Below, in pieces: positions 1 through 5,699 of a stretch of DNA of 6,216 bases. The stretch is from Chloroflexota bacterium. Its GTDB lineage: Bacteria; Chloroflexota; Dehalococcoidia; UBA2979. The stretch spans positions 3,800-10,015 of the forward strand of contig VYDC01000223.1 of assembly GCA_009843585.1 (NCBI GenBank), read 5' to 3'. Both the position numbers and the translations under genes were made by a program. Under the pieces are notes generated by a model. It was not told the DNA's origin. It searched no databases and saw only the letters and a program-made list of their open reading frames with translations. Position 1 is the first letter of the stretch. Each line of letters starts with the position of its first letter.

Positions 1-1
1 G

Positions 2-925
2 CACTGGATGGGGCGGCCCGGCGTCGACTCGATCGTGCAGGTCGGCGTCGACAGCCGCTCCGAGGCGCTCCGCATGCTCAGCTCGGGGGAGGCCAACATG
101 GCGCTCGGCCTCTACCCGGAGGAGCTGCTGCGCTTCGAGGGCCGGCCCGAGTTCACCACGCGGCGCGTCCGGGCGAACCACTCGACCCTCGAGTTCAACT
201 GGGCCGAGCCGCCCTTCGACGACCAGAAGGTGCGCCAGGCCATCTGCTACGCCCTCCCCTACGACCTCATCCTCGACCGCGTCTACGGCGGCCGCGCCCG
301 CCGCAGTCGCAGCCCGATCTGCTCCTCCTCGGAGTTCCACACCGCCGAGTTCGATCCCTACGTCTACGACGTCGACCGCGCCCGCAGCCTGATCCGCGGG
401 AGCGGATACGCCGACGGCTTCAACACGGAGCTCTGGGTGAAGGGGTCGTACGAGTGCCTGCGCCTCGCGCACATCGTCCGGGACTCACTGGCGGCGATCG
501 GCATCGACGTCGAGGTGCGCCTGGACACGCGCCTCCCCTTCGGGACGAAGGTGCCGATGTGGGTCAAGGAGGAGTGCAGCCACGCCCTCTACGAGCCGAT
601 GTACGACGTCGCGCACGACTACGACCCGCCGCTCGGGATGTGGGGCGGGAAGATCAACGTCGACCCGCGGTGGAGCAGCCGGATCCGCGCGATCCACTCC
701 GCGAGCCCCGCGGAGCAGCGCGGCATCTACCGCGAGATCCAGCGCGACCTCATGGACTTCGCGGCCTGCGCCCACATCGCCGAGATCGAGACCGGCTGGG
801 TCCTCCGCTCCGACGTCGATCCGTGGGCGCTCGACCCGGCCTTCCTCGGAGCCGCCACGACCGTGTGGTCGGCGCACCGCCCCATACTCGGGCTGCGCGA
901 GCTCGACGACGAGTACGAGTGGTAG
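2..925 (+). CDS. ABC transporter solute-binding protein, family 5, C-terminal part (5' cut by window)
   Basis: This is the C-terminal ~307 residues of a peptide/dipeptide-type (SBP_bac_5) extracytoplasmic binding protein that would deliver a solute to an ABC importer. The frame is open to the left edge (codons start at base 2, reading HWMGRPGVDSIV), so the signal peptide and first domain lie outside. Visible family features are the 'YWxGrPxvDxI' segment followed by an 'LxSGEAnmA' segment at the left end (bases ~2-100), and the hinge-region block VRQAICYALPYDLILDRVYG at about 230-289, which corresponds to the family's 'VRQAixyAiDrexI...vy.G' signature. The internal ATG at 8 is not a real start because the conserved sequence precedes it. 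The stop is TAG 923-925 and lies inside the shared terminator hairpin. The residues after the signature (several Cys, 'WVKEECSHALYEP') do not tell me the ligand. The family is confident, the substrate unknown. Confidence 0.85.
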   Translation, partial: HWMGRPGVDSIVQVGVDSRSEALRMLSSGEANMALGLYPEELLRFEGRPEFTTRRVRANHSTLEFNWAEPPFDDQKVRQAICYALPYDLILDRVYGGRARRSRSPICSSSEFHTAEFDPYVYDVDRARSLIRGSGYADGFNTELWVKGSYECLRLAHIVRDSLAAIGIDVEVRLDTRLPFGTKVPMWVKEECSHALYEPMYDVAHDYDPPLGMWGGKINVDPRWSSRIRAIHSASPAEQRGIYREIQRDLMDFAACAHIAEIETGWVLRSDVDPWALDPAFLGAATTVWSAHRPILGLRELDDEYEW

Positions 926-961
926 CGAGTATCGGGCCGCGCGGAACCGCGGCCTACTCGC
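925..961. terminator. Shared bidirectional terminator hairpin between convergent genes
   Basis: A long inverted repeat sits exactly between the convergent genes. The outer arms are GCGAGTA (925-931) and TACTCGC (955-961). The inner arms are GGCCGCG (935-941) and CGCGGCC (948-954), with a 6-nt loop and a 3-nt bulge (932-934) on one side. It overlaps the last base of the TAG of the left gene and the whole TAG of the opposite gene, so it can form in both transcripts. There is no T tract on either side. That is common in GC-rich bacteria, but leaves the termination role inferred from position and structure. Confidence 0.7.
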
Positions 962-2036
962 GGATCGGCCGATAGAGACGGAAGCCGCGCTTCGCGATCC
1001 CCTGGGCGATGGGACCGTAGTCGGCCATCGGATCCATGCTCCGCATCCGCATCGTCCCGCGCTGGATCATGATGTCCCCGGGAGCCAGCTCTGCCGCGCT
1101 CTCGAAGTGCCGCGCCGCCGCCTCGCCGCGCCCGTGCTCCCACAGCCACTGCCCGAGAGCGAACTCGGCGCGGGCCTGCTGCTCCTCCGGCGCCGGCAGG
1201 CGATCCCGCATCAGCGCGCGCGCCCGCTCCTCGGAGGAGAGCGCCGGCGCCTCGCCGCGTGCCCAGGCTCGCACGCGGTCCCGGTAGGCCCCGGGGTCGA
1301 CCCCGACCAGCTTCGCGCCGCGGGGGTTCATCACGGCGACATCGTTGGGCCGGACGATCCGCCCCTCCTCATCGATCCAGACGATCGTCGGGACGTTGAA
1401 CATGTTGTAGAGCTCGGGCACGCGGTGATGCGTGTCGATCACGATCGGATAGCTCGCCGCGGCGGCCTCGATCCAGGGGAGCGCATCGCTCAGGTGGCGG
1501 TCGGCCATCACGCCGAAGACCGTGAACGGGAGGCCCTCCTCCTCGGCCAGCTGGTGGTGGAGCTCCTGCCACACGGGCAGGTCCTCTCGGCAGCCTCACC
1601 ACGAGGAGTGGACGGTCAGGAGGACCTTCGAGCCGCGGTGGTCGGAGACCCGGTGCAGCCTGCCCGCGGCGTCGGGGAGCTCGACATCGGGCGCCTCCAG
1701 GCGCAGCAGCGGCGCCGAGCGCTCGCTGACGGAGGCGCCGAGCGCCGCCGCCCCCTCGGCCAGGTCGACCGCGAGCGGGCGATCGAGCGCCCGCGCGAGC
1801 GCGGCGAGCTCCAGGCCGTCGTCGGTGAGGAGCGCGGCGTCGTCGGGAAGAGGGACGCAGAGCGGGCCGCGGCAGAGCCCCTCCGCCTCGATCGTCCAGC
1901 CGAGCTCGCTCGCCACGTCCGCGGCAGACAGGCGCACCGACTCGCCGTCGACGCTCGCCTCGACCCGCACCTCGCGCGGGGACCGGCCACCGCTCTCCGC
2001 GTCGAGAAGCATGAGAACCAGGGCGCGGGTCGTCAT
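954..2036 (-). CDS. Thioredoxin-like (TlpA/ResA-type) selenoprotein with in-frame TGA = Sec at residue 147
   Basis: This is a predicted thiol/selenol-disulfide oxidoreductase of 360 residues if TGA 1596-1598 is read as selenocysteine. The halves 2036-1599 and 1595-957 are in the same frame with only that codon between them. Residues ~1-105 are an N-terminal domain with the pair C55/C60 (GLCRGPLC). Residues ~112-250 are redoxin-like: APDVELPDAAGRLHRVSD, then RGSKVLLTVHSSW, then U147-G148-C149, then REDLPVW. The cis-Pro motif NVPTIVWID has P216. Residues ~290-323 (AEFALGQWLWEHGRGEAAAR onward) resemble one TPR-like helical pair. In homologous thioredoxin folds the residue after the conserved Trp is the nucleophilic Cys, which is exactly where TGA lies. 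The start ATG at 2036 has GGGGGGAG seven bases upstream. No signal peptide is evident, so the protein is probably cytoplasmic. The gene appears monocistronic and stops with TAG in the shared terminator. Alternatives are a nonsense mutation or a read error (TGA is one base from TGC or TGT), but the intact frame on both sides and the downstream hairpin favour Sec. Confidence 0.82.
1560..1586 (-). promoter_or_regulatory. Candidate bacterial SECIS hairpin just downstream of the UGA
   Basis: Numbering the U of UGA as 1, bases 18-23 (CCUGCC) pair perfectly with 29-34 (GGCAGG), closing a 5-nt loop, CGUGU (24-28). A 2x2 internal mismatch follows, then three more pairs, GAG (13-15) with CUC (37-39). 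The loop begins 20 nt after the UGA and has G in its second position followed by U, comparable to the essential G23-U24 in the loop of the E. coli fdhF element. A further possible helix, GUGGUG overlapping the UGA with CACCAC (40-45), could close the base. The structure sits entirely within codons, as bacterial SECIS elements do. SelB recognition is inferred; folding energies were not calculated. Confidence 0.6.
1596..1598 (-). other. In-frame UGA, predicted selenocysteine codon
   Basis: On the minus strand the codons around the site are TCC TCG TGG TGA GGC TGC CGA, that is S-S-W-U-G-C-R. TGA replaces the first cysteine of the thioredoxin-type active site, and the remaining partner is C149. 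UGA is evidently still a stop elsewhere: purE ends in TGA three bases before the recognisable purK start. Trp is also encoded by TGG directly before the site, so a general reassignment of UGA to Trp is not supported. Confidence 0.8.
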
Positions 2037-2040
2037 CGCG

Positions 2041-2051
2041 TCTCTCCCCCC
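2041..2051 (-). promoter_or_regulatory. Ribosome binding site of the selenoprotein gene
   Basis: On the minus strand GGGGGGAGAGA precedes ATG 2036-2034. The GGAG core ends seven bases before the start codon. It decides this start over downstream GTG codons. Confidence 0.65.
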
Positions 2052-2083
2052 GGGCCGTGCTGCGGTCCGTGCTTGCGCTCCCG

Positions 2084-2115
2084 ATGGTAGCGCCCCGGCC
2101 CGATCGCATCCTCAA
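2084..2115 (-). promoter_or_regulatory. Possible promoter of the selenoprotein gene
   Basis: On the minus strand TTGAGG (2115-2110) resembles a -35 box and TACCAT (2089-2084) a -10 box, but the spacer is 20 nt, longer than usual. The predicted transcript would start about 40-45 nt before the ATG. This is weak and based only on hexamer resemblance. Confidence 0.25.
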
Positions 2116-2159
2116 CCCTGACGTGCGCGCGAGAGTGGCAGCCCGCTTCCGGACTGGTG

Positions 2160-2165
2160 TAGGGT
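2160..2165 (+). promoter_or_regulatory. Possible -10 box for the lipoprotein gene
   Basis: TAGGGT at 2160-2165 fits the TAnnnT -10 pattern and lies 46 nt before the ATG at 2212, in the divergent intergenic region. No good -35 box is visible at 16-18 nt spacing. Weak. Confidence 0.25.
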
Positions 2166-2186
2166 CCGCGGCACTACGCCCGTGGT

Positions 2187-2211
2187 GGGGGTACGACCGG
2201 AGGGGGTACGA
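2187..2211 (+). repeat. 10-bp direct repeat overlapping the lipoprotein ribosome binding site
   Basis: GGGGGTACGA occurs at 2187-2196 and again at 2202-2211, a period of 15 bp. The second copy contains most of the Shine-Dalgarno region and abuts the ATG at 2212. It could be a chance duplication, a tandem ribosome-binding sequence or a small operator. GGAGGGGG at 2199-2206, five bases before the ATG, is the likely ribosome binding site. Confidence 0.5.
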
Positions 2212-3957
2212 ATGGCAGAGTGGATTACGGGCCGGCTGATCACGAGGCGGAGCCTCCTGCGAAGCAGCGCACTGGGCGGGCTCGGACTCGCCACGGCGGC
2301 GGTGATCGGCTGCGGCGACGACGACGACGACGATGGCGGGGCGCCGACCACGGCGGCTCCGGCCGCGACGGCTGCCCCCGCGGCCGCCGCGCCGGCGGCG
2401 ACGGCTGCTCCGGCTGCTCCGGCTGCTCCGGCTGCGACCGCCGCGGCCGCGGCCACGGCTGCCGCTCCGGCGCCGGCGAAGACGGCGACCCTGCGCTTCG
2501 CCGCGAACAACCCGATCCCGACGCTGAGCCCGAACTCGACGGCGGCGAGCGAGTCCGACCTGCACGCGATCTACGACGCGCTCACCCGCCAGCACGCCAA
2601 CGACACCGGCGGCTCGATCGACCCCGGCCTCGCCGAGAGCTGGGAGACGCCGACCGGCGACGGCCGCACGTGGATCTTCAACCTGCGCGAGGCGGAGTGG
2701 TCGGACGGGACGCATTTCACGGCCGAGGACGTGGCCTGGGTCCACGACTTCTACAAGGACCCGGAGAGCCAGTCGCGGCTGATCTCGCGCGTCGGCACCT
2801 ACGAGTCCTCGAAGGTGATCGACGAGCACACGATCGAGATCACGACGAACTTCGACCCGATCTTCCCGAAGCGCGAGGGGATCGTCTTCATCCTCCCCAA
2901 GCACATCTTCACGGACTCCTCGATCGACGCCGAGGCGTTCATGGGGGAGACGCCCGTCAGCACCGGGGCCTACCTGGGCACGAACTTCCAGCAGGGGCAG
3001 CGGGTCGACCTGGTGCAGTCGCCGAGCACCTGGCACAGCAACGGCGGCTTCAACAAGGTGGAGTACAACTGGCTGCCGGAGACCACGACGCGGCTCGCGG
3101 CCTTCGAGGTCAACGATATCGACTTCATGCTCGGAGTCCCCGACATCGAGACCGAGCGCGTTCGGGGCTTCAACAACGTGGACGTCGGCGGGTCGCCCGG
3201 CAACACCAACCGGGCGTGGGACTTCGCCAACATGCCCGACCGGGATCCGTCCCCGACCAACGACCCGCGCGTGCGGGCCGCCCTGAACCACGCGCTCGAT
3301 CGCGACGGCATCATCCACGTGGCGTACGCCGGCAACGGCGTGCCCGCGAAGGACCAGCTGCTCGCGCAGGCGGTCTTCGGGCACCAGCCCGACTGGCCCG
3401 TGCCGGCGTACGACCCGGATCTCGCGAGGCAGTTCCTGCGGGACGCCGGCTACCCGAACGGCACCACGATCTCGATCGACGCGCAGATCCTGATCGCACC
3501 GTCGCTCAAGCCGACGCTCGAGGCGACGATCGGGCTCTGGCAGGACGTAGGCGTGCAGTCCGACGTGCGCACCATCGAGGTGAACGTCTGGCGCGACCGC
3601 CTCTACGGCCGCGCCACCGAGGGGCGCCCCGGCGCCTTCCTGATGGGCTGGTCGTCGTTCCTCTACGAGGGGGCGCTCGCCCTGCAGTGGCACGTCAGCA
3701 CAAACCCGTACGCGCTCTGGAACAACCCGGAGTTCGACCGGCTCTTCGAGGCCGTCAACAAGGAGGTCGACGGCGAGGGGCGCAACCAGCTCTACCGCGA
3801 GCTGATGACGCAGGAGCGTGTCGAGAACGGCGGGCCGTCGGCCTTCATGAACGGGTCCGACGGCACGATCGCCTGGTACAACACGGCACTCGACAGCTCG
3901 TCGTACACGCCGTGGACCACCCCGACGATCTTCTTCTCGGAGGTGTCGCCGGCGTAG
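2212..3957 (+). CDS. ABC transporter solute-binding lipoprotein, family 5 (peptide-type), Tat-like signal
   Basis: Predicted extracytoplasmic binding protein of 581 residues for an oligopeptide/dipeptide-type ABC importer; the ligand is not identifiable. The start at ATG 2212 is chosen because GGAGGGGG lies five bases upstream and the signal begins at once. T11-R12-R13-S-L-L is a twin-arginine-like motif, followed by a hydrophobic stretch (19-33) and the lipobox AVIGC with C34 as the lipidated residue. Next come six Asp (36-41) and a low-complexity Ala/Pro/Thr linker (44-90). The mature domain shows the SBP_bac_5 pattern: PGLAESWETPTGDGRTWIF (138-156), EAEWSDGTHFTAEDVAWV (160-177), TGAY (251-254), and the hinge block DPRVRAALNHALDRDGIIH (351-369). 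The C-terminus (FMNGS...TPTIFFSEVSPA) has the usual family end. A strong terminator follows 24 bases after the TAG. No permease or ATPase gene is adjacent, so it is an orphan binding protein within this window, like the one at the left edge. Confidence 0.9.
   Translation: MAEWITGRLITRRSLLRSSALGGLGLATAAVIGCGDDDDDDGGAPTTAAPAATAAPAAAAPAATAAPAAPAAPAATAAAAATAAAPAPAKTATLRFAANNPIPTLSPNSTAASESDLHAIYDALTRQHANDTGGSIDPGLAESWETPTGDGRTWIFNLREAEWSDGTHFTAEDVAWVHDFYKDPESQSRLISRVGTYESSKVIDEHTIEITTNFDPIFPKREGIVFILPKHIFTDSSIDAEAFMGETPVSTGAYLGTNFQQGQRVDLVQSPSTWHSNGGFNKVEYNWLPETTTRLAAFEVNDIDFMLGVPDIETERVRGFNNVDVGGSPGNTNRAWDFANMPDRDPSPTNDPRVRAALNHALDRDGIIHVAYAGNGVPAKDQLLAQAVFGHQPDWPVPAYDPDLARQFLRDAGYPNGTTISIDAQILIAPSLKPTLEATIGLWQDVGVQSDVRTIEVNVWRDRLYGRATEGRPGAFLMGWSSFLYEGALALQWHVSTNPYALWNNPEFDRLFEAVNKEVDGEGRNQLYRELMTQERVENGGPSAFMNGSDGTIAWYNTALDSSSYTPWTTPTIFFSEVSPA
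2317..2334 (+). repeat. GAC trinucleotide run encoding six Asp
   Basis: Five GAC codons and one GAT directly after the lipidated Cys-Gly encode an acidic patch at the start of the mature lipoprotein. It is prone to slippage. Confidence 0.8.
2403..2429 (+). repeat. Three tandem 9-bp units in the Ala/Pro linker
   Basis: GGCTGCTCC is repeated exactly three times (2403-2411, 2412-2420, 2421-2429) and encodes Ala-Ala-Pro steps of the linker. The 9-bp unit preserves frame, so expansion or contraction would only change linker length. Confidence 0.85.
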
Positions 3958-3981
3958 CGGGCATCACGCGCCACGATTCAC

Positions 3982-4011
3982 GGAAGGCCCGGGCACCCGC
4001 CCGGGCCTTCC
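3982..4011 (+). terminator. Strong intrinsic terminator after the lipoprotein gene
   Basis: A perfect 12-bp inverted repeat, GGAAGGCCCGGG (3982-3993) and CCCGGGCCTTCC (4000-4011), has a 6-nt loop and starts 24 bases after the stop codon. There is no T tract downstream, but its position and stability make termination likely. It separates the lipoprotein from the lyase gene. Confidence 0.8.
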
Positions 4012-4045
4012 CGATCCGCGGACCGCGCCCGCAGAGCCCTCAGCC

Positions 4046-4073
4046 CTGCGGGGTGACGACGGGCGCCCCGCAG
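4046..4073 (+). promoter_or_regulatory. Leader hairpin just upstream of the lyase ribosome binding site
   Basis: CTGCGGGG (4046-4053) and CCCCGCAG (4066-4073) are perfect 8-bp complementary arms around a 12-nt loop. The structure ends five bases before the Shine-Dalgarno region AGGGGAG (4078-4084) of the next gene. It might be an operator, a leader structure affecting translation, or part of the termination region. I recognise no riboswitch class and no clear TAnnnT promoter between 4012 and 4088. Confidence 0.4.
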
Positions 4074-4088
4074 AGAGAGGGGAGAGCG

Positions 4089-5633
4089 ATGATCCGCCCC
4101 GACGCGACCGACTACCGGGGCCACCGCGTGGTGGGGGCACGGCTGGCGGAACCCGTGCTCGACGACGAGATCGGCTTCCACTCCTCCGAGCGCGAGCGCT
4201 TCCTGCTCCCCTACTACCACGCCCTCGACCGCGCGCAGCTCGTGACGCTGGTCGAGCGGGGGCTGGTGACTCCCGCCGACGGCGCGCGCATGGCCGGCGC
4301 GCTCCGCCGCCTCGTCGACCCCGGGATCGAGGACGGCTACGTCGCGCTCGGCGCGGGCATGCATTCCGGCGAGGTCGCCCTGATCGCGGAGCTCGGCGAG
4401 GCGGTCGGCGGGCGCCTCGAGATCGGCCGAGCCTCGGGCGAGGTCGTGCAGGTGGCGTGGCGCCTGATGGAGGCGGCGGCGCTGCGGTCGCTGCTCGGCG
4501 TGCTCGCGGAGGCGCGCGGCGCGCTCCTCGACGTGGCGGCCGGGCACACCTCGAGCGTCATGCCCGGCTACACCCACGGCCAGCACGCGCAGGTCGTGAC
4601 CCTCGCGCACGTGCTGCTGGCGTGGGAGGCGGGGCTCGCGCGCTGCTCCCGGCGCGCCTCCGAGGCGCACGCCCGCGTCAACCTCAGCGCCGCCGGCACC
4701 GGCAACATGAGCGGCAGCGACGCGCCGCTCGACCGGGAGCGCACGGCCGAGCTGCTCGGCTTCGACGGGCCGATCGAGAGCACCTACGACGCGATCCAGC
4801 ACAACGACCACGCCCTTGAGTGCCTCTCCCTGCTCGCCACGCTCGGCGCTCTGCTCACGCGCTGGGCGCAGGACCTCTATCTCTACGGCTCTCAGGAGGT
4901 CGCGTTCCTGGAGCTTCCCGACCGCTTCTGCGGGACGAGCGCCCTCATGCCGCAGAAGAAGAACCCCCGGCTGCTCGAGTACCTGCAGGGTGCGTCGGCC
5001 TCCGCGCTCGGCGGCCTGACGACAGCCCTGATGGTCGAGAAGACGCCCTCCGGAGGGGCGATCGTCGAGCGCATGCTCTTCGTCGAGGCGCTCGCGACGG
5101 GCTTCCGCGAGGCGGAGCGCAATCTCCGCTGGCTCTCGCTCGCCGTCTCGGAGTCCCGGTGGGACCTGGAACGGATGCGGGATCTCGCCCGCGCGCACGG
5201 GGCGACGGCGAGCACGCTCGCCTCGGCGCTCGCGCGCGAGCGCGGATGGGCTTGGCGCACGGCGCACGAGGTCGTCGGGACGGCCGTGCGCATCGCGGCG
5301 GAGCGCGGCGTCGCGGCCGGCGCTCTCACTCCCGGCCTGCTCGATGAGGCGTCGGAACTCTACTGCGGGGAGCCGGCGGGGCTGAGCGCCGAGAGCGTCG
5401 CGCAGGCGCTCGACCCGCTGACGGCGGCCGCACGTCACGGCCTCCTCGGCGGGCCGGCACCGGCGGAGAGCGTCCGGCTGCTCCCGGGGCGCCGCGCAGC
5501 TCTCGCGGGCGACCGTGAGGAGCACGCCGGCCTCGCCGCGCACGCGGCATCCGCCGCGCGGGCGCTCGATGTCGCCTTCGATCGGGTCGCGCGCGGAGAG
5601 CTGGCGGCAGGCGAGCAGGCGCCCGCGAGCTAG
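4089..5633 (+). CDS. Argininosuccinate-lyase-like enzyme (fumarase/aspartase superfamily), substrate unclear
   Basis: A 514-residue lyase of the superfamily that eliminates fumarate from succinyl-type substrates, usually as a homotetramer. The start ATG 4089 follows AGGGGAG (4078-4084). Conserved parts: MPGYTHGQHAQVV (158-170, with H163 at the catalytic His region of argininosuccinate lyases), DRERTAELLGFDG (215-227, as in ArgH), and the mobile catalytic loop GTSALMPQKKNP (282-293), with S284 at the catalytic Ser position and K290 and N292 conserved. Departures from ArgH: the HTGRSRNDQ substrate motif is replaced by EIGRASGEVVQV (111-122), and the region after the loop that in ArgH reads like AYNKDLQE is replaced by KTPSGGAIVER (318-328). 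The N-terminal WGGRF motif is also missing. Known enzymes built on the ArgH fold, such as ethylenediamine-disuccinate lyase, show that substrates can differ. The loop is MPQKKNP rather than the MPHK form of adenylosuccinate lyases, so PurB is unlikely despite purE next door. The family is confident, the reaction not. Confidence 0.8.
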   Translation: MIRPDATDYRGHRVVGARLAEPVLDDEIGFHSSERERFLLPYYHALDRAQLVTLVERGLVTPADGARMAGALRRLVDPGIEDGYVALGAGMHSGEVALIAELGEAVGGRLEIGRASGEVVQVAWRLMEAAALRSLLGVLAEARGALLDVAAGHTSSVMPGYTHGQHAQVVTLAHVLLAWEAGLARCSRRASEAHARVNLSAAGTGNMSGSDAPLDRERTAELLGFDGPIESTYDAIQHNDHALECLSLLATLGALLTRWAQDLYLYGSQEVAFLELPDRFCGTSALMPQKKNPRLLEYLQGASASALGGLTTALMVEKTPSGGAIVERMLFVEALATGFREAERNLRWLSLAVSESRWDLERMRDLARAHGATASTLASALARERGWAWRTAHEVVGTAVRIAAERGVAAGALTPGLLDEASELYCGEPAGLSAESVAQALDPLTAAARHGLLGGPAPAESVRLLPGRRAALAGDREEHAGLAAHAASAARALDVAFDRVARGELAAGEQAPAS

Positions 5634-5636
5634 AGG

Positions 5637-5655
5637 CGCGGCCGCCGGCGCCGCG
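5637..5655 (+). terminator. Possible short hairpin after the lyase gene
   Basis: CGCGGC (5637-5642) and GCCGCG (5650-5655) form a 6-bp stem with a 7-nt loop, starting three bases after the TAG. In such GC-rich DNA this could arise by chance, and there is no T tract. Confidence 0.35.
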
Positions 5656-5687
5656 ACGGACGCGTCGAGGCCGGGGTGGACCGGTGC

Positions 5688-5693
5688 TAGACT
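5688..5693 (+). promoter_or_regulatory. purE promoter, -10 box placing the start of transcription at or near the ATG
   Basis: TGCTAGACT (5685-5693 contains TGC followed by the -10 hexamer TAGACT at 5688-5693) matches the extended -10 pattern TGnTAnnnT common in Actinomycetota. A weak -35-like TCGAGG lies at 5665-5670, with 17-nt spacing. The hexamer ends six bases before ATG 5700, so transcription should begin at or next to the A of the ATG. No Shine-Dalgarno sequence lies between them. A leaderless purE mRNA is therefore expected. Confidence 0.6.
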
Positions 5694-5699
5694 GCCGCC

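Noticed and set aside
954..1574. A separate 206-residue gene starting at GTG 1574, next to a separate gene ending at 1596
   Set aside because: The GTG is inside the conserved redoxin segment (REDLPVWQEL), there is no ribosome binding site, and the two halves are in the same frame, separated by one TGA and seven further codons of family-typical sequence.
1596..1598. TGA read as tryptophan through a variant genetic code
   Set aside because: purE ends at TGA immediately before the purK start, TGG already encodes the preceding Trp, and the position expects Cys/Sec rather than Trp.
1596..1598. Pseudogene by nonsense mutation
   Set aside because: Not fully excluded, but the stop falls at the one residue where Sec is expected, a SECIS-like hairpin follows, and the remaining 213 codons show no decay.
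2182..2211. Upstream start for the lipoprotein at 2182
   Set aside because: It would put ten extra residues before the Tat-like signal. The strong ribosome binding site GGAGGGGG at 2199-2206 points to ATG 2212.
2317..2429. GAC and GGCTGCTCC repeats as a CRISPR or mobile-element signature
   Set aside because: They are short in-frame coding repeats in a lipoprotein linker, with no spacers or terminal repeats.
1369..3693. Very long open frame on the minus strand (and similar ones at 3978-6134 minus and 1107-2090 plus)
   Set aside because: Their translations are low-complexity Arg/Ala/Gly-rich, lack family motifs and lie opposite or out of frame with well-supported genes. They result from the scarcity of stops in GC-rich DNA.
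2220..4088. Continuation of the lyase frame upstream into the lipoprotein gene, suggesting a 1137-residue fusion
   Set aside because: The upstream part is an Arg/Gly-rich out-of-frame reading of the lipoprotein gene and crosses a terminator. The lyase has its own ribosome binding site and ATG at 4089.
4089..5633. Adenylosuccinate lyase (purB), suggested by neighbouring purE-purK
   Set aside because: The catalytic loop is the ArgH-like GTSALMPQKKNP and the surrounding motifs (GYTHGQHAQ, DRERTAELLGFDG) match ArgH-type lyases rather than the PurB MPHK loop.
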